Of a DNA stretch of 64,000 nt, positions 35,413 through 43,521 are shown piece after piece. Below the pieces are notes generated by a model. That model saw nothing but the letters and a program-made list of their open reading frames with translations, searched no databases and was not told where the DNA came from. Source of the DNA: Bacillota bacterium (GTDB taxonomy: Bacteria > Bacillota > Bacilli > Bacillales_A > Planococcaceae); the NCBI GenBank assembly GCA_023405135.1, contig JAEXYZ010000039.1:24189-88188 (forward strand). Direction: 5' to 3'. The number at the start of each line of letters is the position of its first letter. Position 1 is the first letter of the stretch. A program made the translations under genes and the position numbers.

Positions 35413-36501
35413 ATGAAAATTAAAGCTGCTATTACTCATGGACAAGGTGAACCATTTAAAATTGAAGAAGTTGATTTAGCAGATCCAAAATCAAATGAAG
35501 TGTTAGTGAAAATCGTTGCATCCGGTGTTTGTCACACTGATGCCGTTGCACGTGATGCTGCAATTGCACCACTTCCGGCAGTTCTAGGTCATGAAGGAGC
35601 AGGTATTGTTGAACGTGTTGGTGAAAGTGTAACAACATTACAACCTGGCGATCATGTCGTATTATCCTTTGCACATTGCGGACATTGTGAAAATTGTTTA
35701 ACTGGTCACCCTACTGTATGTGAAACATTTAACGACTTAAACTTTGGAGGAATAAATGACGATCATACCCATCGTTTAAGTCAAAATGGAAAAGAACTAT
35801 CAACATTTTTTGGGCAATCTTCTTTCGGTACTTATGCTGTTGCCCATGAGCGAAATGTTGTGAAGGTAGATAAAGAGGTTGACTTAGCGCTACTTGGACC
35901 ATTAGGATGTGGCATTCAAACAGGTGCAGGAACAGTATTGAATAGAATTCATCCTGAATTTGGTTCAACCATTGCAATTTACGGAGCAGGTGCAGTTGGA
36001 TTAAGTGCTGTAATGGCTGCGGCTATTGTAGGGTGTAAAACAATAATTGCAGTTGACGTTCATGATAGTCGTTTAGAGTTAGCTAAAGAGCTAGGTGCAA
36101 CTCATACATTAAATGGCTCCAAAGTTGATGTAGTAAAAGAGATTAAGTCAATTACAAATGGCGGTACAAATTATGCAGTTGATACAACAGGTGTACCTCC
36201 AGTAGTTCGCCAATGTTTACAAGCATTGCGCCCTCTTGGAACCGCTGCAATAGTTGGCGTAACACCAGAAATGACGATAGATGTTCATAATGAAATAATG
36301 GCAGAAGGAAAAACTATGATGGGCGTAATTGAAGGTGATGCAGTACCACGGGTATTCATCCCTCAAATTGTAGAATATTATAAGGCAGGTAAATTCCCCT
36401 TTGATAAACTAGTAAAATACTTTGATTTCGATCAAATTAATGAAGCATTTGAAGCTTCAAAAAATGGTTCTGTAATTAAACCAATTCTAAAACTTTCATA
36501 G
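35413..36501 (+). CDS. Zinc-dependent alcohol dehydrogenase (aryl-alcohol type)
   Basis: A 362-residue medium-chain dehydrogenase from ATG 35413, with GGAGGT six bases before. Catalytic zinc ligands are in GVCHTDAVA and LGHEGAGIVERVG; the structural zinc loop CGHCENCLTGHPTVC is complete. The Rossmann motif GAGAVGLSAVMAA is followed by an Asp (VDVHDSRLELAK) that predicts NAD. The glutathione-dehydrogenase-like QTGAGTVLN segment places it near aryl/benzyl-alcohol dehydrogenases. Substrate unknown. Confidence 0.9.
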   Translation: MKIKAAITHGQGEPFKIEEVDLADPKSNEVLVKIVASGVCHTDAVARDAAIAPLPAVLGHEGAGIVERVGESVTTLQPGDHVVLSFAHCGHCENCLTGHPTVCETFNDLNFGGINDDHTHRLSQNGKELSTFFGQSSFGTYAVAHERNVVKVDKEVDLALLGPLGCGIQTGAGTVLNRIHPEFGSTIAIYGAGAVGLSAVMAAAIVGCKTIIAVDVHDSRLELAKELGATHTLNGSKVDVVKEIKSITNGGTNYAVDTTGVPPVVRQCLQALRPLGTAAIVGVTPEMTIDVHNEIMAEGKTMMGVIEGDAVPRVFIPQIVEYYKAGKFPFDKLVKYFDFDQINEAFEASKNGSVIKPILKLS

Positions 36502-36508
36502 TAATAAT

Positions 36509-36550
36509 TAAAGTCGATTAATCACTGAATCGTGAAATAATCGACTTTTA
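36509..36550. terminator. Terminator between convergent genes
   Basis: AAGTCGATTA and TAATCGACTT enclose 17 bases, with T-rich sequence on both sides. Confidence 0.85.
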
Positions 36551-36553
36551 TTA

Positions 36554-36799
36554 TTATTCTTTATTTTTTAATTTCTCAATTAAATTCTTCATACTAACTT
36601 TTTTATCCAAAGTAACATCTTCTAATAATTTAAACTCGTATCGTTCTCCGTTATCAAAGATTTGAACAATATCACCTTCTTCTATTTGTATATCGATATC
36701 AGAACGATGAATAAGGAGTTGATCTGTTTCTTCTGGCTGTTTTAAAAAGATAGCATAGTCACCTTCAAAGCGATCTAATGTGTAATTATTGAAGTTCAC
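36554..36799 (-). CDS. DUF3006 family protein
   Basis: An 81-residue protein with an SH3/OB-like pattern (LDRFEGDYAIFLKQPEETDQLLIHRSDIDIQIEEGDIVQIFD). DUF3006 genes are very often found beside ComEC-like metallo-beta-lactamases, as here, where the two genes overlap by 14 bases. It may act on or with that hydrolase. Confidence 0.85.
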   Translation of the reverse strand: MNFNNYTLDRFEGDYAIFLKQPEETDQLLIHRSDIDIQIEEGDIVQIFDNGERYEFKLLEDVTLDKKVSMKNLIEKLKNKE

Positions 36800-38051
36800 T
36801 TACAATTTCCCCTTTCGGATTTATGAGCTGTGCATGGTCGCCATCATTTAACCATACTTGGCGACCTGTCCATTTTATATAGTCCTTCCCTTCCTTTGCT
36901 TCGTTACCGCTCGTAATATAAATTGTATTACCAGCTGCTAATTGGATGTTAGGAAAAGTAAAAAGTTGATTCCCTTCCACTGAAAGAAGCTGCCAGCCGG
37001 ACAAATTAACTTCTTCTTTCCCCTTATTCTTTATAGCAACAATTTCACCTTGTAAATCTAAACTGTCAATAATAACCTCACTGCTCGTTGATGAATTATT
37101 ATTCCTTTTAATTGACGGGGTAATTGAACTCGTTGCACCAATCCCAGTCCATTCATCTGCTAACACCTCATACTGCCTGCCATCTGTTTCTACAATAATA
37201 GTTCCTGACTCAGCTGTACCGTAAATTTTACTTCCAACTTGTTGTAAGTTTTGAATGACTTCATAATGGGGATGTCCGTAAGAATTATCCTGTCCATAAC
37301 TTAAAATCGTTACTTCTGGTTTAACTTCTTTAATAAATGGTAAGAAACTACTTGTGTTGGAGCCATGGTGACCTGCTTTTAAAATCGTTGCACTCATATT
37401 AAAATTATCCACCATCTCTTTTTCCAATTCAACGCCTGCATCTCCGGTTAATAAAAATGAAATATTATCATAGACCACTTTTAATACAATGGAAGCATCA
37501 TTATTATCCTTAGCATTTTCATTAGCACTTAATACCGAAATTTGAAGCTTCTCATCAAGTAAAAGCTCATCATTTATTTCGGCTACATCAAAGGAAATAT
37601 TTTTAGACTGGACAAGTTTTAACATTTCTTCATAAGTTGCGGATGTGTGAACTTTTCCAGAGTCTATAAAGTTATTTATTTCGATGGAATTTAATATTGA
37701 AATTAGACCACCAATATGATCTGCATCCGGATGGGTAGCTACAACATAATCTAATTTATTAATCTTTAGACTGCTTAAATAAGCAACAACATCCTGCCCT
37801 GCACTTCTCGTTCCCCCATCGACTAGCATATAGTGATGGTTTGGTGACTCTATTAAAATCGAATCTCCTTGTCCAACATCAATAAAGTGCACTCGTAATA
37901 AATCTTTTTTACTTGAGATAGGTTCAGTAGCCTCTGTTTCCGTTGTTTTTGTTCGATTATTTATTTCGTCATTATTAGATATAGTATTCTGGTTACTTGA
38001 ACAACCTACTAAAAATAAAATACACCCAATTACGAATAAAATTTTGCGCAT
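36786..38051 (-). CDS. Exported ComEC/Rec2-like metallo-beta-lactamase with C-terminal lamin-tail domain
   Basis: A 421-residue lipoprotein (lipobox LVGC, Cys17; start ATG 38051). The metallo-beta-lactamase domain (about 45-290) carries HPDADHIGGL and the GDAGVELE and HHGSNTSSF metal-ligand segments of the soluble ComEC-homologous hydrolases. Residues about 320-421 (IDSLDLQGEIVAIKNKGKEEVNLSGWQLLS) form a lamin-tail (LTD) domain, common in surface nucleases. An extracellular DNA- or nucleotide-cleaving enzyme is the likely role. It is co-transcribed with DUF3006. Confidence 0.88.
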   Translation of the reverse strand: MRKILFVIGCILFLVGCSSNQNTISNNDEINNRTKTTETEATEPISSKKDLLRVHFIDVGQGDSILIESPNHHYMLVDGGTRSAGQDVVAYLSSLKINKLDYVVATHPDADHIGGLISILNSIEINNFIDSGKVHTSATYEEMLKLVQSKNISFDVAEINDELLLDEKLQISVLSANENAKDNNDASIVLKVVYDNISFLLTGDAGVELEKEMVDNFNMSATILKAGHHGSNTSSFLPFIKEVKPEVTILSYGQDNSYGHPHYEVIQNLQQVGSKIYGTAESGTIIVETDGRQYEVLADEWTGIGATSSITPSIKRNNNSSTSSEVIIDSLDLQGEIVAIKNKGKEEVNLSGWQLLSVEGNQLFTFPNIQLAAGNTIYITSGNEAKEGKDYIKWTGRQVWLNDGDHAQLINPKGEIVSELQ

Positions 38052-38162
38052 TATACTTATTCCCTCTCTTTTAGCTATGTACATTAAGATTTAGTATGTA
38101 ACATTAATTCTCCTAGGAAGATTTAATTACAAAGTTCATTATTACTTTTTTGAAGCTATAGA

Positions 38163-38213
38163 TAAAGAGGCTTCTCAAAAGTTTAGTCAACTAATGATTG
38201 AAAGCCTCTTTTA
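38163..38213. terminator. Hairpin terminator downstream of the pyruvyltransferase remnant
   Basis: AAAGAGGCTT and AAGCCTCTTT form a 10-bp stem with a long loop. On the plus strand TTTT follows; minus-strand tail is weaker. Confidence 0.65.
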
Positions 38214-38256
38214 AAATGCTTTATTAAATTACATGTTATTAGTTATAAGCAATGGT

Positions 38257-39180
38257 TTATATAAAACCATTAGTGAATATTGCTTCTAATAGTGGTACAT
38301 ATTGCTTTTTTGAAGTTTGATATTGTTCTATAATTTTATCGCTACTCTTTTCAATCATGTCCACTCGCTCTAATAATTCTTTCGTTAATTGTTGTGAATC
38401 CGTGGAAACAACTAACTGTTGAAAACCAAGTGAGGCTGCATTATCAAATACTTTAAAACGATACCCTAAAGCGATCGCTGGAACATTGGCAGTTAATGAT
38501 AAGTAATTAGCATGCAGTTTAAAGTTAATGGTAGCTTTACATCTTGATAACTTTTCCATTAATTCATGCTCTTTATTAAGATTTTTATCAAGAATCACAT
38601 TTTCTGTATCATTTATTTTTTCGTATAATCTTTCACAATGAGGTATGTCATTACCCCATACAGTATATATCATAATTTTGTATCCAGACTGGATTAATTT
38701 CTTAGCTGTTTCAACTAACTGTTCTTCAACTAACTTTTCATTTCCACCGTATAAACGATTAAAAGTAGTTCCCCAATTGATGCCAATTATTTTTTCTTTC
38801 TCATTCAGCCTGTTTGAACTCGATCCGTGCAACAATAAACCAGGATCCCCAATTATTTCGACCTTTTTGGCTTTTTCACTTCCAATCATAATTTCAATCG
38901 CCTTCTTAGTTAATGGTCCTCTAACCCCTACAAACAGTTCCCGGTCAATTACTTCATCTAGTACTTCAATATCCTTTTGTTTGAATTTTTGCTCTAAGGA
39001 TAATAATTTATCATTTATTAATAAATCTAAATTTTGCTTCTCAATCCAATCTAAGCCTGATCCCCATATAATGACTGACTTATCCTTATGCAGAGCCTCT
39101 TGCAAAATTTGAAGATACCCCGGTAACAATAAGGAACCTCCCCCTAATTTATTGGCAATGAGAATAAAGAAGTGTCTCAA
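38257..39180 (-). pseudogene. N-terminally truncated polysaccharide pyruvyltransferase-family gene
   Basis: 307 codons read from TTG 39180. The protein opens almost directly at LGGGSLLLPGYL and KDKSVIIWGSGLDW, which in the CsaB/pyruvyltransferase family lie about 60-80 residues into the protein, after a GDE-containing first strand that is missing here. The rest, with FVGVRGPLTKKAIE, IIGDPGLLL, KLHANYLSLTANVPAIALGYRFKV, is intact. Only 24 bases separate it from the hemZ stop and the nearest AAAGG is 15 bases from the TTG. Deletion of the 5' end next to hemZ is the simplest explanation; a short but functional variant is possible. Confidence 0.65.
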
Positions 39181-39204
39181 ATAGAAATTTTCGATGACCT
39201 TTTA

Positions 39205-40719
39205 TTACTTTATATGTGTAGAATATAATTCATTTAACATTTGGATTTTCTTTTCAATTGCCTCTTCAAAGGTCATAATATAAGCTGCCGGGTCCTTTGG
39301 ATTATGAAATTGTGTAATTTTACCTGTATCAGGATTTACAAATTTCGTTGAGGCTCCACAACCAATTCCTAATATTGTTTGCACTTCTTCCATAATGACA
39401 ATATTATAAATACTTTCTTCTCCTGGCTTACAATACCCAACGTTTTCTAAGTTGCCTAATATATTTTTTTGACGGTATAAGTAATAAGGAACGTATCCAT
39501 TATTCGCTGTCCAATTACTCGCCATTTCCATCATTTTTGTAACAGTATTACGATCAGCAACTTTATATTTATCTTTATTATGAGTCATTTCAGATGCACG
39601 TTTAAAAGATAGTGTATGAACAGTTAAAGATTCTGGCTGCATTTTTTCCGTTTCTTCTAATGAATGCTGGAATTCTTCAATGCCTTCGTTTGGCAGTCCA
39701 ATAATTAAATCCATATTAATATTGTTCATACCAGAATTCCTTGAAAGCCAAAACTTATCAATTGTTTCTTGCACTGTGTGATGGCGGCCGATTGCTTTCA
39801 ATGTTTCGTCTGTATAAGATTGCGGATTAACTGAAATACGATCGATTCCCCATTTTTTAAGCACTTCAATTTTTTCAGGTGTAATCGTATCAGGACGGCC
39901 TGCTTCTACTGTTATTTCACGAATTTTCTCTGGATTTGGGAAAGATTCAAACATTGTTTTATATAAAGCATCCATTTCATCCGCTTCAATAGAAGTAGGC
40001 GTACCACCACCCCAATAAACAGATGTTATATTCATATTGTTTTCCTTTAACCATTTTCCCATTGCGCGGATTTCAATATGCAAACCATCAATAAATGATT
40101 CAACACGCCCTGCTTTACGATTACTTGCAATAGCATAAGCTGGGAAAGTACAATAAGCACATTTTGTTGGGCAAAATGGAACACCGATATAGACAGAAAG
40201 TTCTTTACCAATCTCATCTAAATCAGGAATAGTAATTAATTGACGTTCAACAATTTCACGCATTAAGGCAATTTTAGAATCAGAAATACGGAAGTCTTTC
40301 TTTAAAATTGCAAAAATTTCATCGTCACTTAAACCTTCTTTACGATATTTATGATAAAGCTTCGTTGGACGTACACCCGTTAAAATTCCCCATTGCTGAG
40401 TCATGCCCGTGTATTGCTCAAGGACATCGAGCATTACATGAGAAAGGGCTCTTTTCATCCGAATCGCTTGTTCTTTTTCCGTTCCTTCTGTTTCATAGTT
40501 AATCGAATAAGTACTCGTATATGTTTGACCTTCAGCAACTAGTTCACTTGCTGTATGGATTGTAAAATCTTTATCTATAGCATGTTGAAAACGAAAAGAA
40601 AGTTCAGCATCATCTGCAGTTATAACAATCTTCGAGTCTTCAAAAAATAAATTTGCAATATGATTTAACACACGATTCCAATCTTCTTTAAACAGTTCGT
40701 TTACTTCAATCTTTTTCAT
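39205..40719 (-). CDS. hemZ: Oxygen-independent coproporphyrinogen III oxidase-like radical SAM protein HemZ
   Basis: A 504-residue radical SAM enzyme from ATG 40719 (GAGAG upstream), close to the 501 residues of B. subtilis HemZ. An N-terminal domain of about 165 residues precedes the cluster motif GVPFCPTKCAYCTF (CxxxCxxC) and SVYWGGGTPTS. It belongs to the HemN-like group that acts in anaerobic haem synthesis or related methyl/decarboxylation chemistry. The precise reaction of HemZ is not certain. Confidence 0.92.
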   Translation of the reverse strand: MKKIEVNELFKEDWNRVLNHIANLFFEDSKIVITADDAELSFRFQHAIDKDFTIHTASELVAEGQTYTSTYSINYETEGTEKEQAIRMKRALSHVMLDVLEQYTGMTQQWGILTGVRPTKLYHKYRKEGLSDDEIFAILKKDFRISDSKIALMREIVERQLITIPDLDEIGKELSVYIGVPFCPTKCAYCTFPAYAIASNRKAGRVESFIDGLHIEIRAMGKWLKENNMNITSVYWGGGTPTSIEADEMDALYKTMFESFPNPEKIREITVEAGRPDTITPEKIEVLKKWGIDRISVNPQSYTDETLKAIGRHHTVQETIDKFWLSRNSGMNNINMDLIIGLPNEGIEEFQHSLEETEKMQPESLTVHTLSFKRASEMTHNKDKYKVADRNTVTKMMEMASNWTANNGYVPYYLYRQKNILGNLENVGYCKPGEESIYNIVIMEEVQTILGIGCGASTKFVNPDTGKITQFHNPKDPAAYIMTFEEAIEKKIQMLNELYSTHIK

Positions 40720-40836
40720 GATTAAACTCTCTTTCTTCAAAAATCTATTTTGTTAAATTTCAAACGTTAATTATATCATCTCATCTTAATTTAACAAATG
40801 TCTTAGCTTATCGCGCGCGAGGTAATTTTAACGTAT

Positions 40837-40967
40837 TTTTTTCCAAAGTTTGAATTTTTTCCGCCACTTTAAGAAATATTTCCGTTACTTTAAGTAATAT
40901 TTCCGTCACTTCGAGCAATTTTTCCGCCAGTTGGGCACTTTTTTCCGCCACTTTACTATTTATTCTA
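40837..40967. repeat. 21-bp tandem repeat, five copies
   Basis: TTTCCG begins units whose CCG triplets stand at 40861, 40882, 40903, 40924 and 40945, a perfect 21-base period. The consensus is about TTTCCGCCACTTTAAGAAATA; copies differ at several positions. It lies between the yheA terminator and hemZ. The period equals two helical turns. It is unrelated in sequence to the 39/40-bp family. Confidence 0.9.
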
Positions 40968-40994
40968 CACTTCCACTATTTTATTTAATTAATA

Positions 40995-41024
40995 TAAAAA
41001 AACCACACAATAAAATGTGTGGTT
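40995..41024 (-). terminator. Intrinsic terminator of yheB-yheA
   Basis: AACCACACA and TGTGTGGTT arms followed on the minus strand by seven T residues. Confidence 0.9.
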
Positions 41025-41031
41025 ACTGGAA

Positions 41032-41394
41032 TTATAATCCATCATACAAAGATTGAATCGGTTTTACTAAAATACGGTTTACTTCTTCGATTACTTTGCT
41101 TAAAGCCATTTCAGCTTCTAGCATTGTTAAAATTTTTGGGCTTTGTTGGGCTAGTTGAGCAGCTTTTTGAGCGTAAACTAACTCGTCTTCTTGTAATTGT
41201 TCGCCAGCCATTTGTTTTTGCTGTAACTTCATTTGAATATCGCGAAAGTTTGTAAATAAATTTTTTGCCTCTTCATCAGCTCGTACTGCTTCAACAGTTT
41301 CCTTTAATATTTTAAACTCGTCTGTTTTACGTAACGTCGCTTCTAATTTGTTAATGTCATCATAAATGTTAATCAATTCATTACCTACTCTCAT
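41032..41394 (-). CDS. yheA: YlbF/YmcA-family protein YheA
   Basis: A 120-residue all-helical protein (INIYDDINKLEATLRKTDEFKILKETVEAVRADEEAKNLFTNFRDIQMKLQQKQMAGEQ) of the YlbF/YmcA/YheA family; B. subtilis YheA is of similar size and also follows yheB. Relatives YlbF and YmcA act with RNase Y, but YheA has no established role. It is four bases after yheB. Confidence 0.88.
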   Translation of the reverse strand: MRVGNELINIYDDINKLEATLRKTDEFKILKETVEAVRADEEAKNLFTNFRDIQMKLQQKQMAGEQLQEDELVYAQKAAQLAQQSPKILTMLEAEMALSKVIEEVNRILVKPIQSLYDGL

Positions 41395-41398
41395 ATTT

Positions 41399-42544
41399 TT
41401 AATTTAATACATACACAATTAAACCTTGAATAATTCCAATCAATCCACCTAGAACAGCACCTAAAATCGTGATCATGTTCAACTCTTTATTTGCAATATT
41501 AATCACAAGCTCTTCCAACTTTTCTAATGGGAATGAATCAACTTGTTCTCTTACAACTTCTTGTAAGTTTAAACGATTTAACACATCTTCAAGTCTATTT
41601 TCAGCTTCTACAAACCCTTTATCAACAAGTTTTGGCAATAGAATTGAATTAACATACTCATTACCATCTTTCCAATAATGGTTAATTGGTTCGTTTAATC
41701 TGTCATGGATGGCAAGTTCTTTTTTCGCGTATGATTGAATATTTTTTAAAATTGGTTCAAAATCAACTTCTGTTAAATAGTTCATAACAGGTTGCTGTTT
41801 AATTTTATCCCATTCTTGAGACAAAATGCTAATTAATAAATTTTTTGTACCTGGTGCATTTAATAAATTAATAAGTTCACGTTGAATTTTGCTAACAATA
41901 GATGTGGAATCGCCAAGGAACATTTGAATCATACCACCAAATGATCCTTTTGATTCTAAGAAGTCATCCATCATATTTTTTATCGTCATTTCACCTTTAG
42001 ATGAAGTGAAATAATCTTTTCCTTTTTCTAATATATAGGACACTGCTTCAGGAATTTTTTTCACAACCATTTGTTCAATGTTGCTAGGTATTAGTTCTTC
42101 AATCGTTTTCGTAGATAATGTATTCTTCATATTTAAAAATTGCTCTTCAATTACTTTATCTACTTTGTTTTCGATTGTTTGTGGTAGATGCCCTAGTCCC
42201 GCTAGCTTTAACCAATCTAAAATCGTTTTTTCATTTGTAAAAATTGTTTTTTCAATTTTTTGTTGTGCAAAAGTTAATACTGAACCTCGAATTTCTTGAG
42301 AAAATAATTTTTTCCGAAATACTTCAGGAGTTAATAAATAATTTGTAACTGTAACCCCTAATTGTTTAGCTAATTCCCCACGTCGTTTAGGGATTAAACC
42401 AGGTGTAAATGGTAGTCGCCAATTTTTAAGATAAATCGCTTTATACGGTCGAAATAACATTTTAATGGCTAAGTAGTTTGTAAATCCACCTATTGCAGCA
42501 CCGACGATTGCCATGAATAGTATAGTAATAATTGCGTTTTCCAT
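41399..42544 (-). CDS. yheB: DUF445 membrane protein YheB
   Basis: A 381-residue DUF445 protein with a membrane helix at each end (about 5-25 and 356-378) and a long, mostly helical middle part. The N-terminal GGFTNYLAIKMLFRPYKAIYL and PFTPGLIPKRRGELA are family hallmarks. It pairs with yheA in one transcript. Function unknown, though YheB-like proteins are found in the spore envelope. Confidence 0.9.
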   Translation of the reverse strand: MENAIITILFMAIVGAAIGGFTNYLAIKMLFRPYKAIYLKNWRLPFTPGLIPKRRGELAKQLGVTVTNYLLTPEVFRKKLFSQEIRGSVLTFAQQKIEKTIFTNEKTILDWLKLAGLGHLPQTIENKVDKVIEEQFLNMKNTLSTKTIEELIPSNIEQMVVKKIPEAVSYILEKGKDYFTSSKGEMTIKNMMDDFLESKGSFGGMIQMFLGDSTSIVSKIQRELINLLNAPGTKNLLISILSQEWDKIKQQPVMNYLTEVDFEPILKNIQSYAKKELAIHDRLNEPINHYWKDGNEYVNSILLPKLVDKGFVEAENRLEDVLNRLNLQEVVREQVDSFPLEKLEELVINIANKELNMITILGAVLGGLIGIIQGLIVYVLN

Positions 42545-42675
42545 TTAAATCCTCTCATTTCTTTCAAACTCAATCACAATTATAGCAAAGGTATATAGTC
42601 TAAAGATAATGTTAGCCTTTCTTCCTAATTTTTAGTACGATAAATCGTAACTATACTGTTGCAAGGGGGATTTAA

Positions 42676-42885
42676 ATGATACAGCATTTTAATTTCAAAC
42701 CGTTATACGAAAATGCACAATTGCCTGGATGGCTTATATCATTCTATTACAAACAGCAATATTATAAAGGGGAATATAAAAAAGATGGTACGATTAAATG
42801 GTTAGGCTTTACACCAATGACAGAAGAGGTGGAAACAATTGAGAAAATGGTCCACGAACTAATGCTTTTTCATGTATATGACTGA
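42676..42885 (+). CDS. yheE: YheE-family small protein
   Basis: A 69-residue protein behind CAAGGGGG. The pattern (HFNFKPLYENAQLPGWLISFYYKQQYYKGEYKKDGTIKW...MVHELMLFHVYD) matches B. subtilis YheE, and its divergence from yheB is conserved. Function unknown. Confidence 0.85.
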   Translation: MIQHFNFKPLYENAQLPGWLISFYYKQQYYKGEYKKDGTIKWLGFTPMTEEVETIEKMVHELMLFHVYD

Positions 42886-43469
42886 TCAAAAAACAAATTA
42901 TAAGTATTCATACTCTCGTGTTTATTAATAATACAGTAAGTAGTGCACTATATTAAAAGCACGCAGCCTTCTTAGCTAAGAAATATATTACAAGATTTAG
43001 CTTGGCTGTGATAGGGCTTATACAATAGAGACATCTTTACAGCTTGTATGACGATTGTTTTTCTATAAGACTTCGCAAAAATATTAAACCAACAAAAAAA
43101 GATACAAGCAAAATACTTGTATCCTCATGCTTAACTTATGCGCGTTTAAACAAAATGAAAGAAAATATTCGTAGGATTAGGTCGTGATTTTAAATGCTGG
43201 CGGCTTTTTTATCATAACCCTTACCTTAATTCTCTTACATTTTTTGTTATCTACTCCACAATATCATAACTTTATTGAATGTCAATAATTTTTAGAAAAC
43301 GATCACTCTATTCCATTATTCAATCAAATCTATTCGATATTAAATCGAAGAATTTATTAATCTTATACATTATAAAATAATCAAAATTTTCTTTTTTACA
43401 ACGTATTCACAATTTGTATTTTTGACTAAAATATTTTATCATTGTAGTATTAAATTATTTTTTTATTAT
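42886..43469. other. Non-coding stretch with several hairpins
   Basis: About 580 bases without a supported protein gene. It holds an imperfect hairpin at 42961-43013 (CAGCC-TAGCTAA against TTAGCT-GGCTG), a repeated ATACAA/TTGTAT theme, and the promoter-terminator unit on the minus strand listed next. The last 130 bases are very AT-rich and probably contain the promoter of the CNNM gene. Confidence 0.55.
43093..43285 (-). ncRNA. Candidate small RNA (promoter and terminator without a gene)
   Basis: On the minus strand TTGACA (43285-43280) and TATTGT (43263-43258) are 16 bases apart, and a terminator with arms GATACAAG/CTTGTATC and seven T residues ends at about 43094. The implied transcript is about 155 bases. 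The only start codon with any ribosome-binding sequence opens a 12-codon frame (MIKKPPAFKITT). I match it to no known RNA family. Confidence 0.4.
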
Positions 43470-43521
43470 AGGAGGTGTACTCTTTGTTCGCTCCCCTCAT
43501 TCGGGCCGGGAACAAAGAATG
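43470..43521 (+). promoter_or_regulatory. Hairpin between ribosome binding site and start codon of the CNNM gene
   Basis: A strong AGGAGGTG (43470-43477) is followed after three bases by TCTTTGTTC (43481-43489), which pairs over 9 bp with GAACAAAGA (43510-43518); the ATG is at 43519, the next base. The same site also serves a TTG at 43484 that opens a 16-codon frame (MFAPLIRAGNKECIWT) overlapping the ATG. Both point to translational control of the exporter. Confidence 0.55.

Noticed and set aside
40837..40967. CRISPR array at the 21-bp repeats
   Set aside because: Units are contiguous and degenerate, without spacers, and no cas genes are present.
43130..43500. M-box (Mg riboswitch) upstream of the CNNM gene
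   Set aside because: None of the conserved M-box sequence blocks is visible; only the start-codon hairpin is supported.
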